From NCBI RefSeq assembly GCF_949820605.1, contig NZ_CATKVU010000007.1, positions 62,001 to 126,000 on the forward strand: 64,000 bases of DNA. The letters are read 5' to 3'. Under the pieces are notes generated by a model. It made no database searches, was not told the DNA's origin, and saw only the letters and a program-made list of their open reading frames with translations. Made by a program: the position numbers and the translations under genes. This document shows positions 26,914 through 34,812 of the stretch, one piece after another (within the stretch, counting starts at the first letter, position 1; each line of letters starts with the position of its first letter). The stretch is from Segatella copri. GTDB lineage: Bacteria > Bacteroidota > Bacteroidia > Bacteroidales > Bacteroidaceae.

Positions 26914-26944
26914 TTGTGCGGATGAAAATAAAGTCGTAACTTTG
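26914..26944 (+). promoter_or_regulatory. Promoter of the deleted PD-(D/E)XK gene
   Basis: TTG (26914-26916), a 20-bp spacer and TAACTTTG (26937-26944). The start point is expected near 26951, about 15 nt before ATG 26966. A TTG codon at 26942 lies inside the -7 box and cannot be the start. Confidence 0.7.
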
Positions 26945-26965
26945 CGCTATAGAATTTTAAAACAG

Positions 26966-27361
26966 ATGGTTATGAAGTACTTAGATCCTAAGGCAGACCT
27001 CACGTTCAAGAAGATATTCGGCAATCATCCTGATCGGTTGAGAAACCTCCTGTATGTCCTTCAGTCACTCAGCGAGGACGAGTTGATACACCTGCAACAG
27101 TATCTGCCGTCAGTAGAAGAACTGGAATTTTCCGGCTTTACAGATGCCGAACTCCGTGCCTACGACAAATTCTGGGATTCCGTAAGTGTAGAAAGGACCC
27201 TTTTGGATGACAGATACCAGAAAGGCAGAGAAGAAGGCATGAACCAGCGTAGCCTTGAGATTGCCAGGAATATGCTGGCAAAGGGGATGGATGCATCGAC
27301 AGTCTTGGAAATAACAGGACTGTCGATGGAAGAGATACAACAGCTGAGAGCTAGAGGATAG
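26966..27361 (+). pseudogene. Internally deleted Rpn/PD-(D/E)XK transposase-family gene
   Basis: 131 codons (ATG 26966, or 26972 giving MKYLDPKADLTFKKIFG). The first ~25 residues match the N-terminus of PD-(D/E)XK transposase-family (Rpn-like) proteins. The rest (LSEDELIHLQQYLPSVEELEFSG, the DDRYQKGREEG region, and NMLAKGMDASTVLEITGLS) matches their C-terminal tail. Intact members are about 300 residues. Here the catalytic core (conserved Asp, Glu and QxK-type residues) is missing, with the frame preserved. The promoter is intact, so a small protein may still be made. Its stop overlaps the end of the convergent histidine kinase gene by 11 bp. Confidence 0.75.
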
Positions 27362-29636
27362 TCTTCAGGTCGGCGATGATGGACTGGGTGTAGGCTCTTA
27401 TCTGAGATTCTGACAGATCGCTGATATGCTCGGGAGCGAGGGCGGCGATGTGCTGGCGGCTCTCCATCTCTATCATCGTGGCGATAGGGAGGAGCTTGTG
27501 GGCTGTCTTGCCGATGGCTTCTATTGATAACTCGCCATCTGTTGCCTGCTGGAGGTTCTGGAGATGGGATGACAACTCCTGCTTGACGGTGCTGAGTATC
27601 TCGGCTTCTGCCTCCGGATCGCCTTCTGCAAAGGTCAGAAGGGGTGCAAAGCGGGATTTCTTATTGGTTTTCTCTGCCATATCCTCTGCTGCTGATGCAG
27701 TATTCTCTAATCCGAGGATTTCTTTCAGTTTCTCTGTGCTGAACGGCTTGAAGAGGCAATCGTCGAAACCGGCTTCTTTCAACTCTCTGATGATGCTGGC
27801 ATCGTGGGCAGTCATCGCTACTACCTTCATGTGGCTGTGGTTGATGTGCTGAATCATCCTGATGCCGTTCATCTCGGGCATTTCGATATCCATCATCATC
27901 AGCGCAGGATGCTCGTTGTGGAGCACGGTGAGCGCCTCGGCTACATGCAGACAGGCAAAGACTTGCCAACTGTCGCCTACCAGCTTCTTCAGCATCTCCT
28001 GAAGCAGACGGAGCTGCAACGGGTCGTCATCGAGCAGCAGTATTTTGTGATTTTCGAAATGGGGCTTGGTTGGGGCGAGCGGCTTCTGCTCTTCTGCCTC
28101 TTCTGCTGCAGGAGCGGTACCTAAGGCAAGCGGAATGGTGACGGTGAAGGTGCTGCCCTTGTCCTTGACGGATTCAAGACGCAGGGTGCCCTGAAGCAGA
28201 TTGACCAGTTCCTGGGTGATGTTCAGTCCGAGACCGGTGCCCTCGATGCCCTGGGCACTCTTCAGACGGGTAAACGCCTGGAACACCTTCTGGCGCTCTT
28301 CGGTGGTCATGCCCTTGCCGGTATCCCTTACCGAGAAGGTGAGGAGGTGCTGGGGACTGATGGATGCCTGGATGGTGACGCTGCCCCGGTCGGTATACTT
28401 GATGGCATTGCTCACCAGGTTGTTGAGTATCTGGCGGATACGGAAGGCATCGGCACGGTAGTAGGTCTGCGGACTGCTGATGCCATCGAGCTCCAGATGC
28501 AGTTCCAATCCCTTTTCCTGGCTCAGGATCTGCATCTCTCCGGCACACTGGCGGAACATGTCGGCAGGCGAGAAATCTACAGGGTTCAGTTTCATCAGTC
28601 CGTTTTCCAACTGGTGATAATCGAGCAGGGCGGCAACGAGCCGGGAGAGATGGGTGGCAGAACCCTTGATGCTGTTGAGACAGGAGATGCCCTGCGGGGT
28701 GTCGACATAATCCTTCATCAGGTCGATGAAGCCCGAGATGCTGGCAGCCGGAGCCTTGATGTCGTGGGTGATGGTGAGGAGCAGGCGTTCGCGCTGGTTC
28801 ATGATGCGCTTGATTTCCTCGTTAGCCTCTTCTAGATTCTCGCGGTAGATGCGTTCCTTCTGCGTATCGCGGTAGATGTAATAGACGAGGATGACGGCGG
28901 CTGTGATGGCTACGATGGCAAGCAGACCTATCTGCCAGAGCAGATTCTGGCGCGCCTGCATCGCCTGGTTGATAGCCTGCTGCATCGCCTGACGTTCGCG
29001 CTGGTGGATATCGTTGAGCTGCTGGGAGGAGCGCAGGGCGAGGCGGGCATTGGTTATCTGCAGGTCTCTCACCTCGCGGTTGATAGCATCGTGGTTATTG
29101 CGCGTAGACAGCTTCTCCTTGCGGTCAATCTGTTCCAGAATATTGGCTACGTTTCCGGCTACGTTGACCGGGGTTGAGAGGGTATCGGTGACAGCCTGGT
29201 TACTGTCGCGTCTGATGCTGAGCGTTTCGGCATGTTCCTTCTTGAAGGCATCGGCAAGGCGGCGGAAGAAGCCCTTGCGGGTTTTCATCACCTCTACGGT
29301 AGTGTTCTTTGCCACATGAGTCTTGGGTGCCTTGGAATGCACGACAACGGAATCTTCGCCACTGTTGAGGCTGTTCATCTTCTCGTGCAGATAGTTGTGG
29401 GATGACTTGCCCTGCATGGCGCGGGTAAGCTGCTGCAGATTGGTCTGTTCCTCCTTGAGCAGGCTGGACATGGTGCTGTCGGCTGCCTGTCGCTTTTCGA
29501 TATAGTCGCGGGTTGCCTGGTTGATAGCGAGCACGGTTGTGGTGTTGCGATATACCAGCCCTATCGCCAGAATCAGTACGATGGCGACGATGATGTAACC
29601 CAGGGCTACCTTGAAAGGAACGTTTGTTTGCTGCAT
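27351..29636 (-). CDS. Hybrid sensor histidine kinase with receiver and HPt domains
   Basis: 761 residues. A first membrane segment (about 8-29) is followed by a charged, coiled-coil-prone periplasmic region (to about 230) and a second membrane segment (about 234-254). HisKA has phospho-acceptor His291 in LLTITHDIKAP. The HATPase domain has N410 in NLVSNAIKY, DTGKGM and GTGLGLNI. The receiver domain has Asp583 in MMMDIEMPEMNG and Lys630. A C-terminal HPt-like domain has His713 in IGKTAHKLLPIA. All phosphorelay residues are present. Its partner may be the NtrC-type regulator at 30.2-31.6 kb on the same strand, which is an inference from proximity. Confidence 0.93.
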   Translation of the reverse strand: MQQTNVPFKVALGYIIVAIVLILAIGLVYRNTTTVLAINQATRDYIEKRQAADSTMSSLLKEEQTNLQQLTRAMQGKSSHNYLHEKMNSLNSGEDSVVVHSKAPKTHVAKNTTVEVMKTRKGFFRRLADAFKKEHAETLSIRRDSNQAVTDTLSTPVNVAGNVANILEQIDRKEKLSTRNNHDAINREVRDLQITNARLALRSSQQLNDIHQRERQAMQQAINQAMQARQNLLWQIGLLAIVAITAAVILVYYIYRDTQKERIYRENLEEANEEIKRIMNQRERLLLTITHDIKAPAASISGFIDLMKDYVDTPQGISCLNSIKGSATHLSRLVAALLDYHQLENGLMKLNPVDFSPADMFRQCAGEMQILSQEKGLELHLELDGISSPQTYYRADAFRIRQILNNLVSNAIKYTDRGSVTIQASISPQHLLTFSVRDTGKGMTTEERQKVFQAFTRLKSAQGIEGTGLGLNITQELVNLLQGTLRLESVKDKGSTFTVTIPLALGTAPAAEEAEEQKPLAPTKPHFENHKILLLDDDPLQLRLLQEMLKKLVGDSWQVFACLHVAEALTVLHNEHPALMMMDIEMPEMNGIRMIQHINHSHMKVVAMTAHDASIIRELKEAGFDDCLFKPFSTEKLKEILGLENTASAAEDMAEKTNKKSRFAPLLTFAEGDPEAEAEILSTVKQELSSHLQNLQQATDGELSIEAIGKTAHKLLPIATMIEMESRQHIAALAPEHISDLSESQIRAYTQSIIADLKTIL

Positions 29637-29679
29637 CTTCTTATCTTTTAATGTTTTGAGTCTTTTTGCTATTTGCGTG

Positions 29680-29710
29680 CAAAGTTAATCAAAAATGCGA
29701 TATAAACCAA
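29680..29710 (-). promoter_or_regulatory. Promoter of the hybrid histidine kinase gene
   Basis: On the minus strand, TTG (29710-29708), a 20-bp spacer and TAACTTTG (29687-29680). Initiation is expected near 29673, about 37 nt before the ATG at 29636. The kinase is therefore transcribed separately from the small gene upstream. Confidence 0.75.
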
Positions 29711-29713
29711 CGA

Positions 29714-29757
29714 AAACAGGAGATAAATGCCAAAATCTGGTCATCTATCTCCTGTTT
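29714..29757 (-). terminator. Terminator of the small exported-protein gene
   Basis: A perfect 12-bp inverted repeat, AAACAGGAGATA (29714-29725) with TATCTCCTGTTT (29746-29757). On the minus strand the second arm ends in a T-run, fitting an intrinsic terminator. It sits right next to the kinase promoter. Confidence 0.7.
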
Positions 29758-29798
29758 CATTGAAAGCGACGCGTAATTACTATTTTCTGAAGGTGAAT

Positions 29799-30008
29799 TT
29801 ACTCTGCTACGGTTGAATCCACTGTTGTTGCTGTAGTGTCTGTAGGAGTCTCTGCTGGAGTCTCAGCTGGTGTTGCTGTTGTGTCGGCTGGAGCTACTGT
29901 GTCTACTGGTTCTGAACCTGCAACGTTTACCATTCTGTTACCTGCAAATACATTGCTAACTGATACCATTGCTACTGCTGCGATAACTGCAAATACTAAC
30001 TTTTTCAT
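29799..30008 (-). CDS. Small exported Ala/Thr/Pro-rich protein
   Basis: 69 residues. A typical signal peptide (MKKLVFAVIAAVAMVSVSNVFAG) is followed by a low-complexity tail rich in Thr, Ala, Pro, Asp and Glu (DTVAPADTTATPAETPAETP and onward). No domain is recognised. It has its own terminator and lies between two regulator genes. I recall comparable tiny exported proteins in Bacteroidales, but the function is unknown. The signal peptide and dedicated terminator support a real gene. Confidence 0.65.
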   Translation of the reverse strand: MKKLVFAVIAAVAMVSVSNVFAGNRMVNVAGSEPVDTVAPADTTATPAETPAETPTDTTATTVDSTVAE

Positions 30009-30200
30009 AATTTTTCTGTTTTTTAATTGTGAATATTATTGTTTATTAATTCTCTTGCTGAAACTCATTTGCGAGTTCGCTAAATAATATCACAATAGGC
30101 GTGCCAGAAAATGATGAATTTTGTTAAGTATCTGATAATCAGTGATGATGGTGTTTTGTGCAAGAAACGGGATGTGGGGAAAGTGGGGAAAAGGTGTAGA

Positions 30201-30237
30201 AAAATTCCCCAATATAGTGTGGAATATATTGGGGAAT
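30201..30237 (-). terminator. Rho-independent terminator of the NtrC-type regulator gene
   Basis: A perfect 13-bp stem: 30204-30216 (ATTCCCCAATATA) pairs with 30225-30237. The minus-strand transcript continues into a T-run (AAAA at 30200-30203 on the plus strand). It lies just after the stop of the response regulator gene at 30241. Confidence 0.85.
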
Positions 30238-30240
30238 CTT

Positions 30241-31614
30241 TTACTCCATGCCGTATTTCTTCATTTTGTTGTAGAGTGTCTTGCGGTCGATGGCAAGCAG
30301 TTGGGCTGCCTTGCTCTTGTTGCCGTGGGTGGCTCTCAGGGCAGCGGCGATGCTTTCCTGTTCCGACTGTTCGCTGTGCAGCTGCATATTGATTGGTCGG
30401 GCTGTGGAGGTTTGTGCCATCGTCTTCTCCAGTTCCTGGGCACCGATATACTTGCCACGGGTGAGCAGGGTGGCGCGCTTCATCACATTGTTCAGTTCGC
30501 GCAGGTTGCCCGGCCAGTCGTATGAGGCAATGATTTCTGAGGCTTTGGCATCCATTCCGAGCACATTCTTGCCCAGTTCCTGGTTGGCATGCTTGATAAA
30601 GAGGTTGGCAAAGAGGAAGATGTCGGCACCTCTGTCCTTGAGGGCAGGCATGTAGATGGTAAACTCGTTGATGCGGTGATAGAGGTCCTCTCTGAACTTG
30701 CCTTCGGCTACCGCCTGCGCCAGATTCTCGTTGGTGGCACAGATGAGTCGGATATCCACATCTATCTCCTGCGTGCTGCCCAGCGGACGAATTTTTCTCT
30801 CCTGCAAGGCTCTGAGGAGCTGCACCTGTACTTCGTAGTTGAGGTTTCCCATCTCATCGAGGAAAACCGTTCCACCGTTAGCTATCTCGAAGGCACCCTT
30901 CTTATCCTGTTCGGCTCCGGTAAAGGCACCCTTCTTATATCCGAAGAATTCAGATGCTGCCACCTCCTTAGGGATGGCGCCGCAGTCGATGGCATAGAAA
31001 GGCTTGTCCTTGCGCAGACTCTGTTCGTGGATGCTGCGCGCCACATATTCCTTTCCGGTGCCGCTGGCTCCGAGAATGAGCACTGACATCGGGGTTGGGG
31101 CAACGAGCGAAACGAACTCGTAGAGCTGTTTGGAAGCCTCGCTTTCACCTTTTATATATCTAGGCACCTCCGTAGCGCCCTGCTGCTCTTCTTGGGACGC
31201 ATCCTGCATGGCGGCAGATTCCGCACGCTGAGGGGCAGAAACCGCAGAAACAGCTGACTGGATAGCCTCACGGATTTTCTCTAAGAGGATTTCGGGATGG
31301 AAGGGTTTAGCCACGTAATCGGTAGCACCCGATTTCATGGCACATACGGCATTCTGAACCTCTGCATAGCTAGTCATTACGATAAAAGGCAGGTGGGCAT
31401 CGGTCTTTCTGATATGCTGGAGCAATACCAGTCCGTCATGGTCGGGCAGGCGCAAGTCGGAAAGAACCAGATGGAATGCATCGCCGGCTCCCATCGCTTT
31501 GATAGCAGCGCCTACAGATGTTACCCTTTCCACATCGAATCCTTTCTTTTTGAGCCAAGTCTGTATCATGGTTCCGAATGCCAAATCGTCTTCTACAATC
31601 AATATCCTCTTCAT
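30241..31614 (-). CDS. NtrC/AtoC-type sigma54-dependent response regulator
   Basis: 457 residues. The receiver domain has phospho-acceptor Asp53 (LVLSDLRLPDHDG) and Lys103 (VAKPFHP). The AAA+ domain has a Walker A GASGTGKE at 182-189, the sigma54-contact loop GAFTGA at 229-234 and GGTVFLDEMGNL as Walker B. A Fis-type helix-turn-helix ends the protein (THGNKSKAAQLLAIDRKTLY). The intact GAFTGA implies activation of sigma54 promoters. It is a plausible output of the hybrid kinase at 27.4-29.6 kb. Targets are not visible. Confidence 0.95.
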   Translation of the reverse strand: MKRILIVEDDLAFGTMIQTWLKKKGFDVERVTSVGAAIKAMGAGDAFHLVLSDLRLPDHDGLVLLQHIRKTDAHLPFIVMTSYAEVQNAVCAMKSGATDYVAKPFHPEILLEKIREAIQSAVSAVSAPQRAESAAMQDASQEEQQGATEVPRYIKGESEASKQLYEFVSLVAPTPMSVLILGASGTGKEYVARSIHEQSLRKDKPFYAIDCGAIPKEVAASEFFGYKKGAFTGAEQDKKGAFEIANGGTVFLDEMGNLNYEVQVQLLRALQERKIRPLGSTQEIDVDIRLICATNENLAQAVAEGKFREDLYHRINEFTIYMPALKDRGADIFLFANLFIKHANQELGKNVLGMDAKASEIIASYDWPGNLRELNNVMKRATLLTRGKYIGAQELEKTMAQTSTARPINMQLHSEQSEQESIAAALRATHGNKSKAAQLLAIDRKTLYNKMKKYGME

Positions 31615-31663
31615 AATGTTCAGTTTTATCCTCTTCTAAAATATCGTTATATATAACTTTGTG

Positions 31664-31671
31664 CAAAGGTA
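31664..31671 (-). promoter_or_regulatory. -7 element of the NtrC-type regulator gene
   Basis: CAAAGGTA on the plus strand reads TACCTTTG on the minus strand, matching TAnnTTTG. It lies 50 bp upstream of the start codon. No clear -33 box was found. Confidence 0.6.
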
Positions 31672-31817
31672 CGGAAAAGTTGTATGGAAAGCTATTTAAT
31701 TCACATTATTTAGCATTAAAACCGACTAAAATTCTACAAACCCTGTTCTATTATCTTATTTTTAGTGAAAAGAACAATTGTTTTCGGATAAAAGCATGCT
31801 AGTTGCTTTATTTTTTG

Positions 31818-31898
31818 TATCTTTGCATAAGAAAAGCTGCACTCGGCAATTTGAAAGCAAGCTTTCATTGCACTCGTTTGCATTTTCTTTGCATAAGA
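31818..31898 (+). promoter_or_regulatory. Duplicated -7 element flanking a hairpin, upstream of the glycan operon
   Basis: TATCTTTGCATAAGA (31818-31832) recurs as TTTCTTTGCATAAGA (31884-31898, 14 of 15 identical). Between them are two GCACTCG words and a GAAAG-CAAG-CTTTC palindrome. The first copy is a good TAnnTTTG element; the second has lost the A. The start for the acetyltransferase gene is about 85 bp downstream of the first copy. The rest of the 302-bp gap (31615-31817) holds the divergent regulator promoter and nothing else recognised. Confidence 0.6.
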
Positions 31899-31916
31899 TA
31901 AATAAGATTTAGAGTC

Positions 31917-32480
31917 ATGAATCCGATAGTACAAACCATCATATTGTCAGCTTCGGCGGTGCGCATATTGCCGCATATCGCTCTGTATCTGCTCCATAAG
32001 AAGGAGATAGATGCCGACCTGCTGAAGGTGCAGGACAGGAAGCCTACGGTGCTCAATCTGATTAAGGCATGCACCCGCGAAAGGAGTTTCCGCAATCTGT
32101 TTTATTACCGCATGGGCGAATACCGTTCGGTTTTCATCAGCTGGCTGTTGCCTCCCGAGCGTACGATGACCATCTGGTGTCCGCATATCGGGGAGGGTGC
32201 GCATCTGGAGCACAGCTATGCCACCTATCTCAACGCAGAAAGTATAGGTGATGACTTCTACTGTCTGCAGATGGTGACGCTGGGCAACGGCAAGGGCGGC
32301 AGACCTATCATCGGAAATGACGTGAAGATTTATACCGGCGCCACGGTCTTCGGCGGCATCCATATCGGCAATCACGTGACGATAGGCGCCGGTGCCGTGG
32401 TATTCCAGGATATTCCCGACGGGGCTACCGTGGTAGGGAATCCGGGGAGAATAGTAAAACAGGAAGATAAAAAAGATTAG
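31917..32480 (+). CDS. Serine-acetyltransferase-like hexapeptide acyltransferase
   Basis: 187 residues. The C-terminal half is a left-handed beta-helix of hexapeptide repeats (IGDDFYCLQMVTLGNGKGG, then GNDVKIYTGATVFGGIHIGNHVTIGAGAVV, VVGNPGRIV). The N-terminal half is helical, as in CysE-like proteins of polysaccharide clusters. It probably acetylates a sugar or amino acid with acetyl-CoA. It is followed 5 bp later by a flippase gene, supporting a role in surface-glycan modification rather than cysteine synthesis. Confidence 0.85.
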   Translation: MNPIVQTIILSASAVRILPHIALYLLHKKEIDADLLKVQDRKPTVLNLIKACTRERSFRNLFYYRMGEYRSVFISWLLPPERTMTIWCPHIGEGAHLEHSYATYLNAESIGDDFYCLQMVTLGNGKGGRPIIGNDVKIYTGATVFGGIHIGNHVTIGAGAVVFQDIPDGATVVGNPGRIVKQEDKKD

Positions 32481-32485
32481 AAGAT

Positions 32486-33958
32486 ATGGCAGAAACACTG
32501 AAGGAGAAAACAGCCAAGGGACTTTTCTGGGGGGCAATGAACAATGGAGCGATGCAGGTTATCGGACTGGTATTCGGCATCATCCTGGGACGATTGCTGT
32601 CGAAGGAAGACTACGGAATGATGGCGATGATCAATGTGTTCCCGCTGATAGCAATTGCGCTCCAGAACAGCGGATTCGCTTCTGCCATCGGTAACCTGAA
32701 GCATCCTATCTCCAATGATTACAACTCCGTGTTCTGGTTTAATATCATCGTGGGCGGTTCTCTTTATGTCATCCTTTTCCTCTGTGCCCCTTTCATTGCA
32801 GATTTCTATCATGATGACCGGCTTATCGCGTTGTGCAGGCTGGCTTTCGTCACGATTCTCTTTTCCAGTCTGGGTACGGCTCAGGCTGCATTCCTCTTCA
32901 AGAACATGATGGTGAAGCAGCAGGCGAAGGCGAGTATCACGGCGGTGCTGCTGTCGAGTAGCGTGGGTGTGCTGATGGCATGGAATGGCTTTGCCTATTG
33001 GTCGTTGGCAACCCAGGGCGTGGTCTATGTAGGACTGAATACCCTGCTGGTATGGCATTATTCCACCTGGCGACCTTCGCTGAAGATAGATTTCACGCCT
33101 GTGAAGACGATGTTTCCGTTCAGCTTCAAGATAGCTGCCACAACCATCGCCACCAAAATCAACGACAATGTGATGAATATCCTTTTGGGACGTTTCTACA
33201 ACAATGCCATTACGGGTAGCTACAACCAGGCTTATCAGTGGAACTCGAAGTGTTATCTGCTGTTGCAGGGAATGCTGAATCCGGTCATCCAGCCAACGCT
33301 GGTGAATCTCTCTGACGACAAGGAGCGCCAGCTGATGGCTTTCAGGAAGATGGTGAGGTTTATCTGCTTCCTTTCCTTCCCCCTGCTGTTCGGACTGGGA
33401 CTCGTTTCCAATGAGTTTATCATCATCACGCTGACCGAGAAATGGCAGTCGAGTGCAGAACTGCTGCGCATGCTGTGCGTGGGCGGTTCGGTGATGCCGC
33501 TATATACGCTGTTTTCCAACGTGGTGATCAGCAAGGGTAAATCCGGCGCCTATTTCTGGTGTACGGTATCGCTGAGCGTTACCCAGATTGTGCTGATGCT
33601 GTTTCTCTGGCCTTACGGCATCCGTCTGATGGTATCGGTCTACGTGGCGTTGACCATCATCTGGATGTTTGTATGGTATGCGCTGGCTTACCGCTATATC
33701 AGCTACCGTCCGCTCGACTTTCTGAAAGATACCTGTCCGTTCCTGCTGGCGGCTCTGGGCGTGATGAGTCTCACCTATCTGGCAACGATGAGCATTACCA
33801 ATCTGGCATGTCTGCTCCTGGCAAGGGTCGTGATGGCAGCCGTATTGTATTTCTTGGTCATGAAGATAGCCCGGGTTGCGATATTGGACGAGTGTATCCG
33901 TTTTGTATTAAAGAAAAAAATAGAAGAATATGATGGAAAATCAGACAAGACAATATAG
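32486..33958 (+). CDS. Wzx-type oligosaccharide flippase
   Basis: 490 residues with about 12-14 hydrophobic segments. The N-terminus KTAKGLFWGAMNNGAMQVIGLVFGIILGRLLSKEDYGMMAM is the signature of the polysaccharide-transport branch of the MOP superfamily. It would flip an undecaprenyl-linked oligosaccharide across the inner membrane. Its 3' end overlaps the LicD gene by 29 bp, implying coupled expression. Confidence 0.93.
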   Translation: MAETLKEKTAKGLFWGAMNNGAMQVIGLVFGIILGRLLSKEDYGMMAMINVFPLIAIALQNSGFASAIGNLKHPISNDYNSVFWFNIIVGGSLYVILFLCAPFIADFYHDDRLIALCRLAFVTILFSSLGTAQAAFLFKNMMVKQQAKASITAVLLSSSVGVLMAWNGFAYWSLATQGVVYVGLNTLLVWHYSTWRPSLKIDFTPVKTMFPFSFKIAATTIATKINDNVMNILLGRFYNNAITGSYNQAYQWNSKCYLLLQGMLNPVIQPTLVNLSDDKERQLMAFRKMVRFICFLSFPLLFGLGLVSNEFIIITLTEKWQSSAELLRMLCVGGSVMPLYTLFSNVVISKGKSGAYFWCTVSLSVTQIVLMLFLWPYGIRLMVSVYVALTIIWMFVWYALAYRYISYRPLDFLKDTCPFLLAALGVMSLTYLATMSITNLACLLLARVVMAAVLYFLVMKIARVAILDECIRFVLKKKIEEYDGKSDKTI

Positions 33959-34751
33959 TAATGAGGAACTGAGAGCCCGGTTCAATCCTGAAGGTTCCCA
34001 GCTGTGGAAGCATCAGCAGAGGATGGTAGAGCTGCTGCTGGCTTTTGATGCCATCTGCAAGCGCCATCACATCCGTTACTGGCTGATAGGCGGTACGCTG
34101 ATAGGTGCAGCCCGCCATCAGGGTTTTATTCCCTGGGATGATGATATGGATGTGCAGATGCTGCGGGAGGATTATCTGAAGATGATAGAGATTCTGCCCC
34201 GAGAACTGGATGAAACGATGGCGCTGCAATGCAGACAGACGGACGAAAACTACTTCTTCCAGTATGCCAAGTTGAGAGACCGCCGTTCGGTGCTGGATGA
34301 AAACAATGGCTATGACAGGATTTTCAAGGAGCGTGGCATCTATATAGATATCTTTCCTATCGACAAGCATCCCAAATGGCTGCAGCGGCTGTCGATACAG
34401 ACCATCGGACACACCTATAAGATATTGAAGCGGAAGGACCTGAAGGATGAGGTGATTATCGGCAAGGTGATGCGCTGGGTGCATCTGAATGAACGGGTGA
34501 TTTATCCGGTGATGAGGGGCATCGCCAGACTGACCGGTGGTGTCTATCTGGATGCTTTCGGCGTGCCTTTTGTCGTAGAGCGCCATCTGGAAGACATCTT
34601 CCCGCTGACTACCCTGGAGTTTGAGGGGCATCAGATGCCTGTGCCGGGCAACTACGACAAGGTGCTGACCGACCAATATGGCAACTATATGCAGTTGCCG
34701 GATCTGGACAAGGTGAATCTGCACGTCGGCAAGTTGGAGTTCAAATCATGA
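33930..34751 (+). CDS. LicD family phosphotransferase
   Basis: 273 residues. The catalytic motif WLIGGTLIGAARHQGFIPWDD, continuing DDMDVQM, is the LicD/fukutin hallmark with its metal-binding Asp cluster. LicD enzymes transfer phosphocholine from CDP-choline to glycans; the related human fukutin and FKRP transfer ribitol phosphate from CDP-ribitol. A TarI/ISPD-like cytidylyltransferase is encoded about 2 kb away on the opposite strand, which makes a polyol phosphate plausible. The gene overlaps the flippase gene; two tandem ATGs (33930, 33933) are possible starts. Confidence 0.92.
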   Translation: MMENQTRQYSNEELRARFNPEGSQLWKHQQRMVELLLAFDAICKRHHIRYWLIGGTLIGAARHQGFIPWDDDMDVQMLREDYLKMIEILPRELDETMALQCRQTDENYFFQYAKLRDRRSVLDENNGYDRIFKERGIYIDIFPIDKHPKWLQRLSIQTIGHTYKILKRKDLKDEVIIGKVMRWVHLNERVIYPVMRGIARLTGGVYLDAFGVPFVVERHLEDIFPLTTLEFEGHQMPVPGNYDKVLTDQYGNYMQLPDLDKVNLHVGKLEFKS

Positions 34752-34766
34752 ACCGGTTATAAATGG

Positions 34767-34812
34767 AAAATTCCAGCAACTAAAGCGATTGCTTGAGTTG
34801 CTGGAATTTTTG
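34767..34812. terminator. Bidirectional terminator between convergent genes
   Basis: A perfect 15-bp inverted repeat, AAAATTCCAGCAACT (34767-34781) with its complement at 34796-34810, ends in a T-run on either strand. It separates the LicD gene from the convergent gene, whose stop codon lies at the base of the hairpin. Confidence 0.88.

Noticed and set aside
31917..32480. Cysteine-biosynthetic serine acetyltransferase (cysE)
   Set aside because: The fold agrees, but the gene is directly coupled to a flippase and LicD gene, so a glycan-locus acetyltransferase is more likely.
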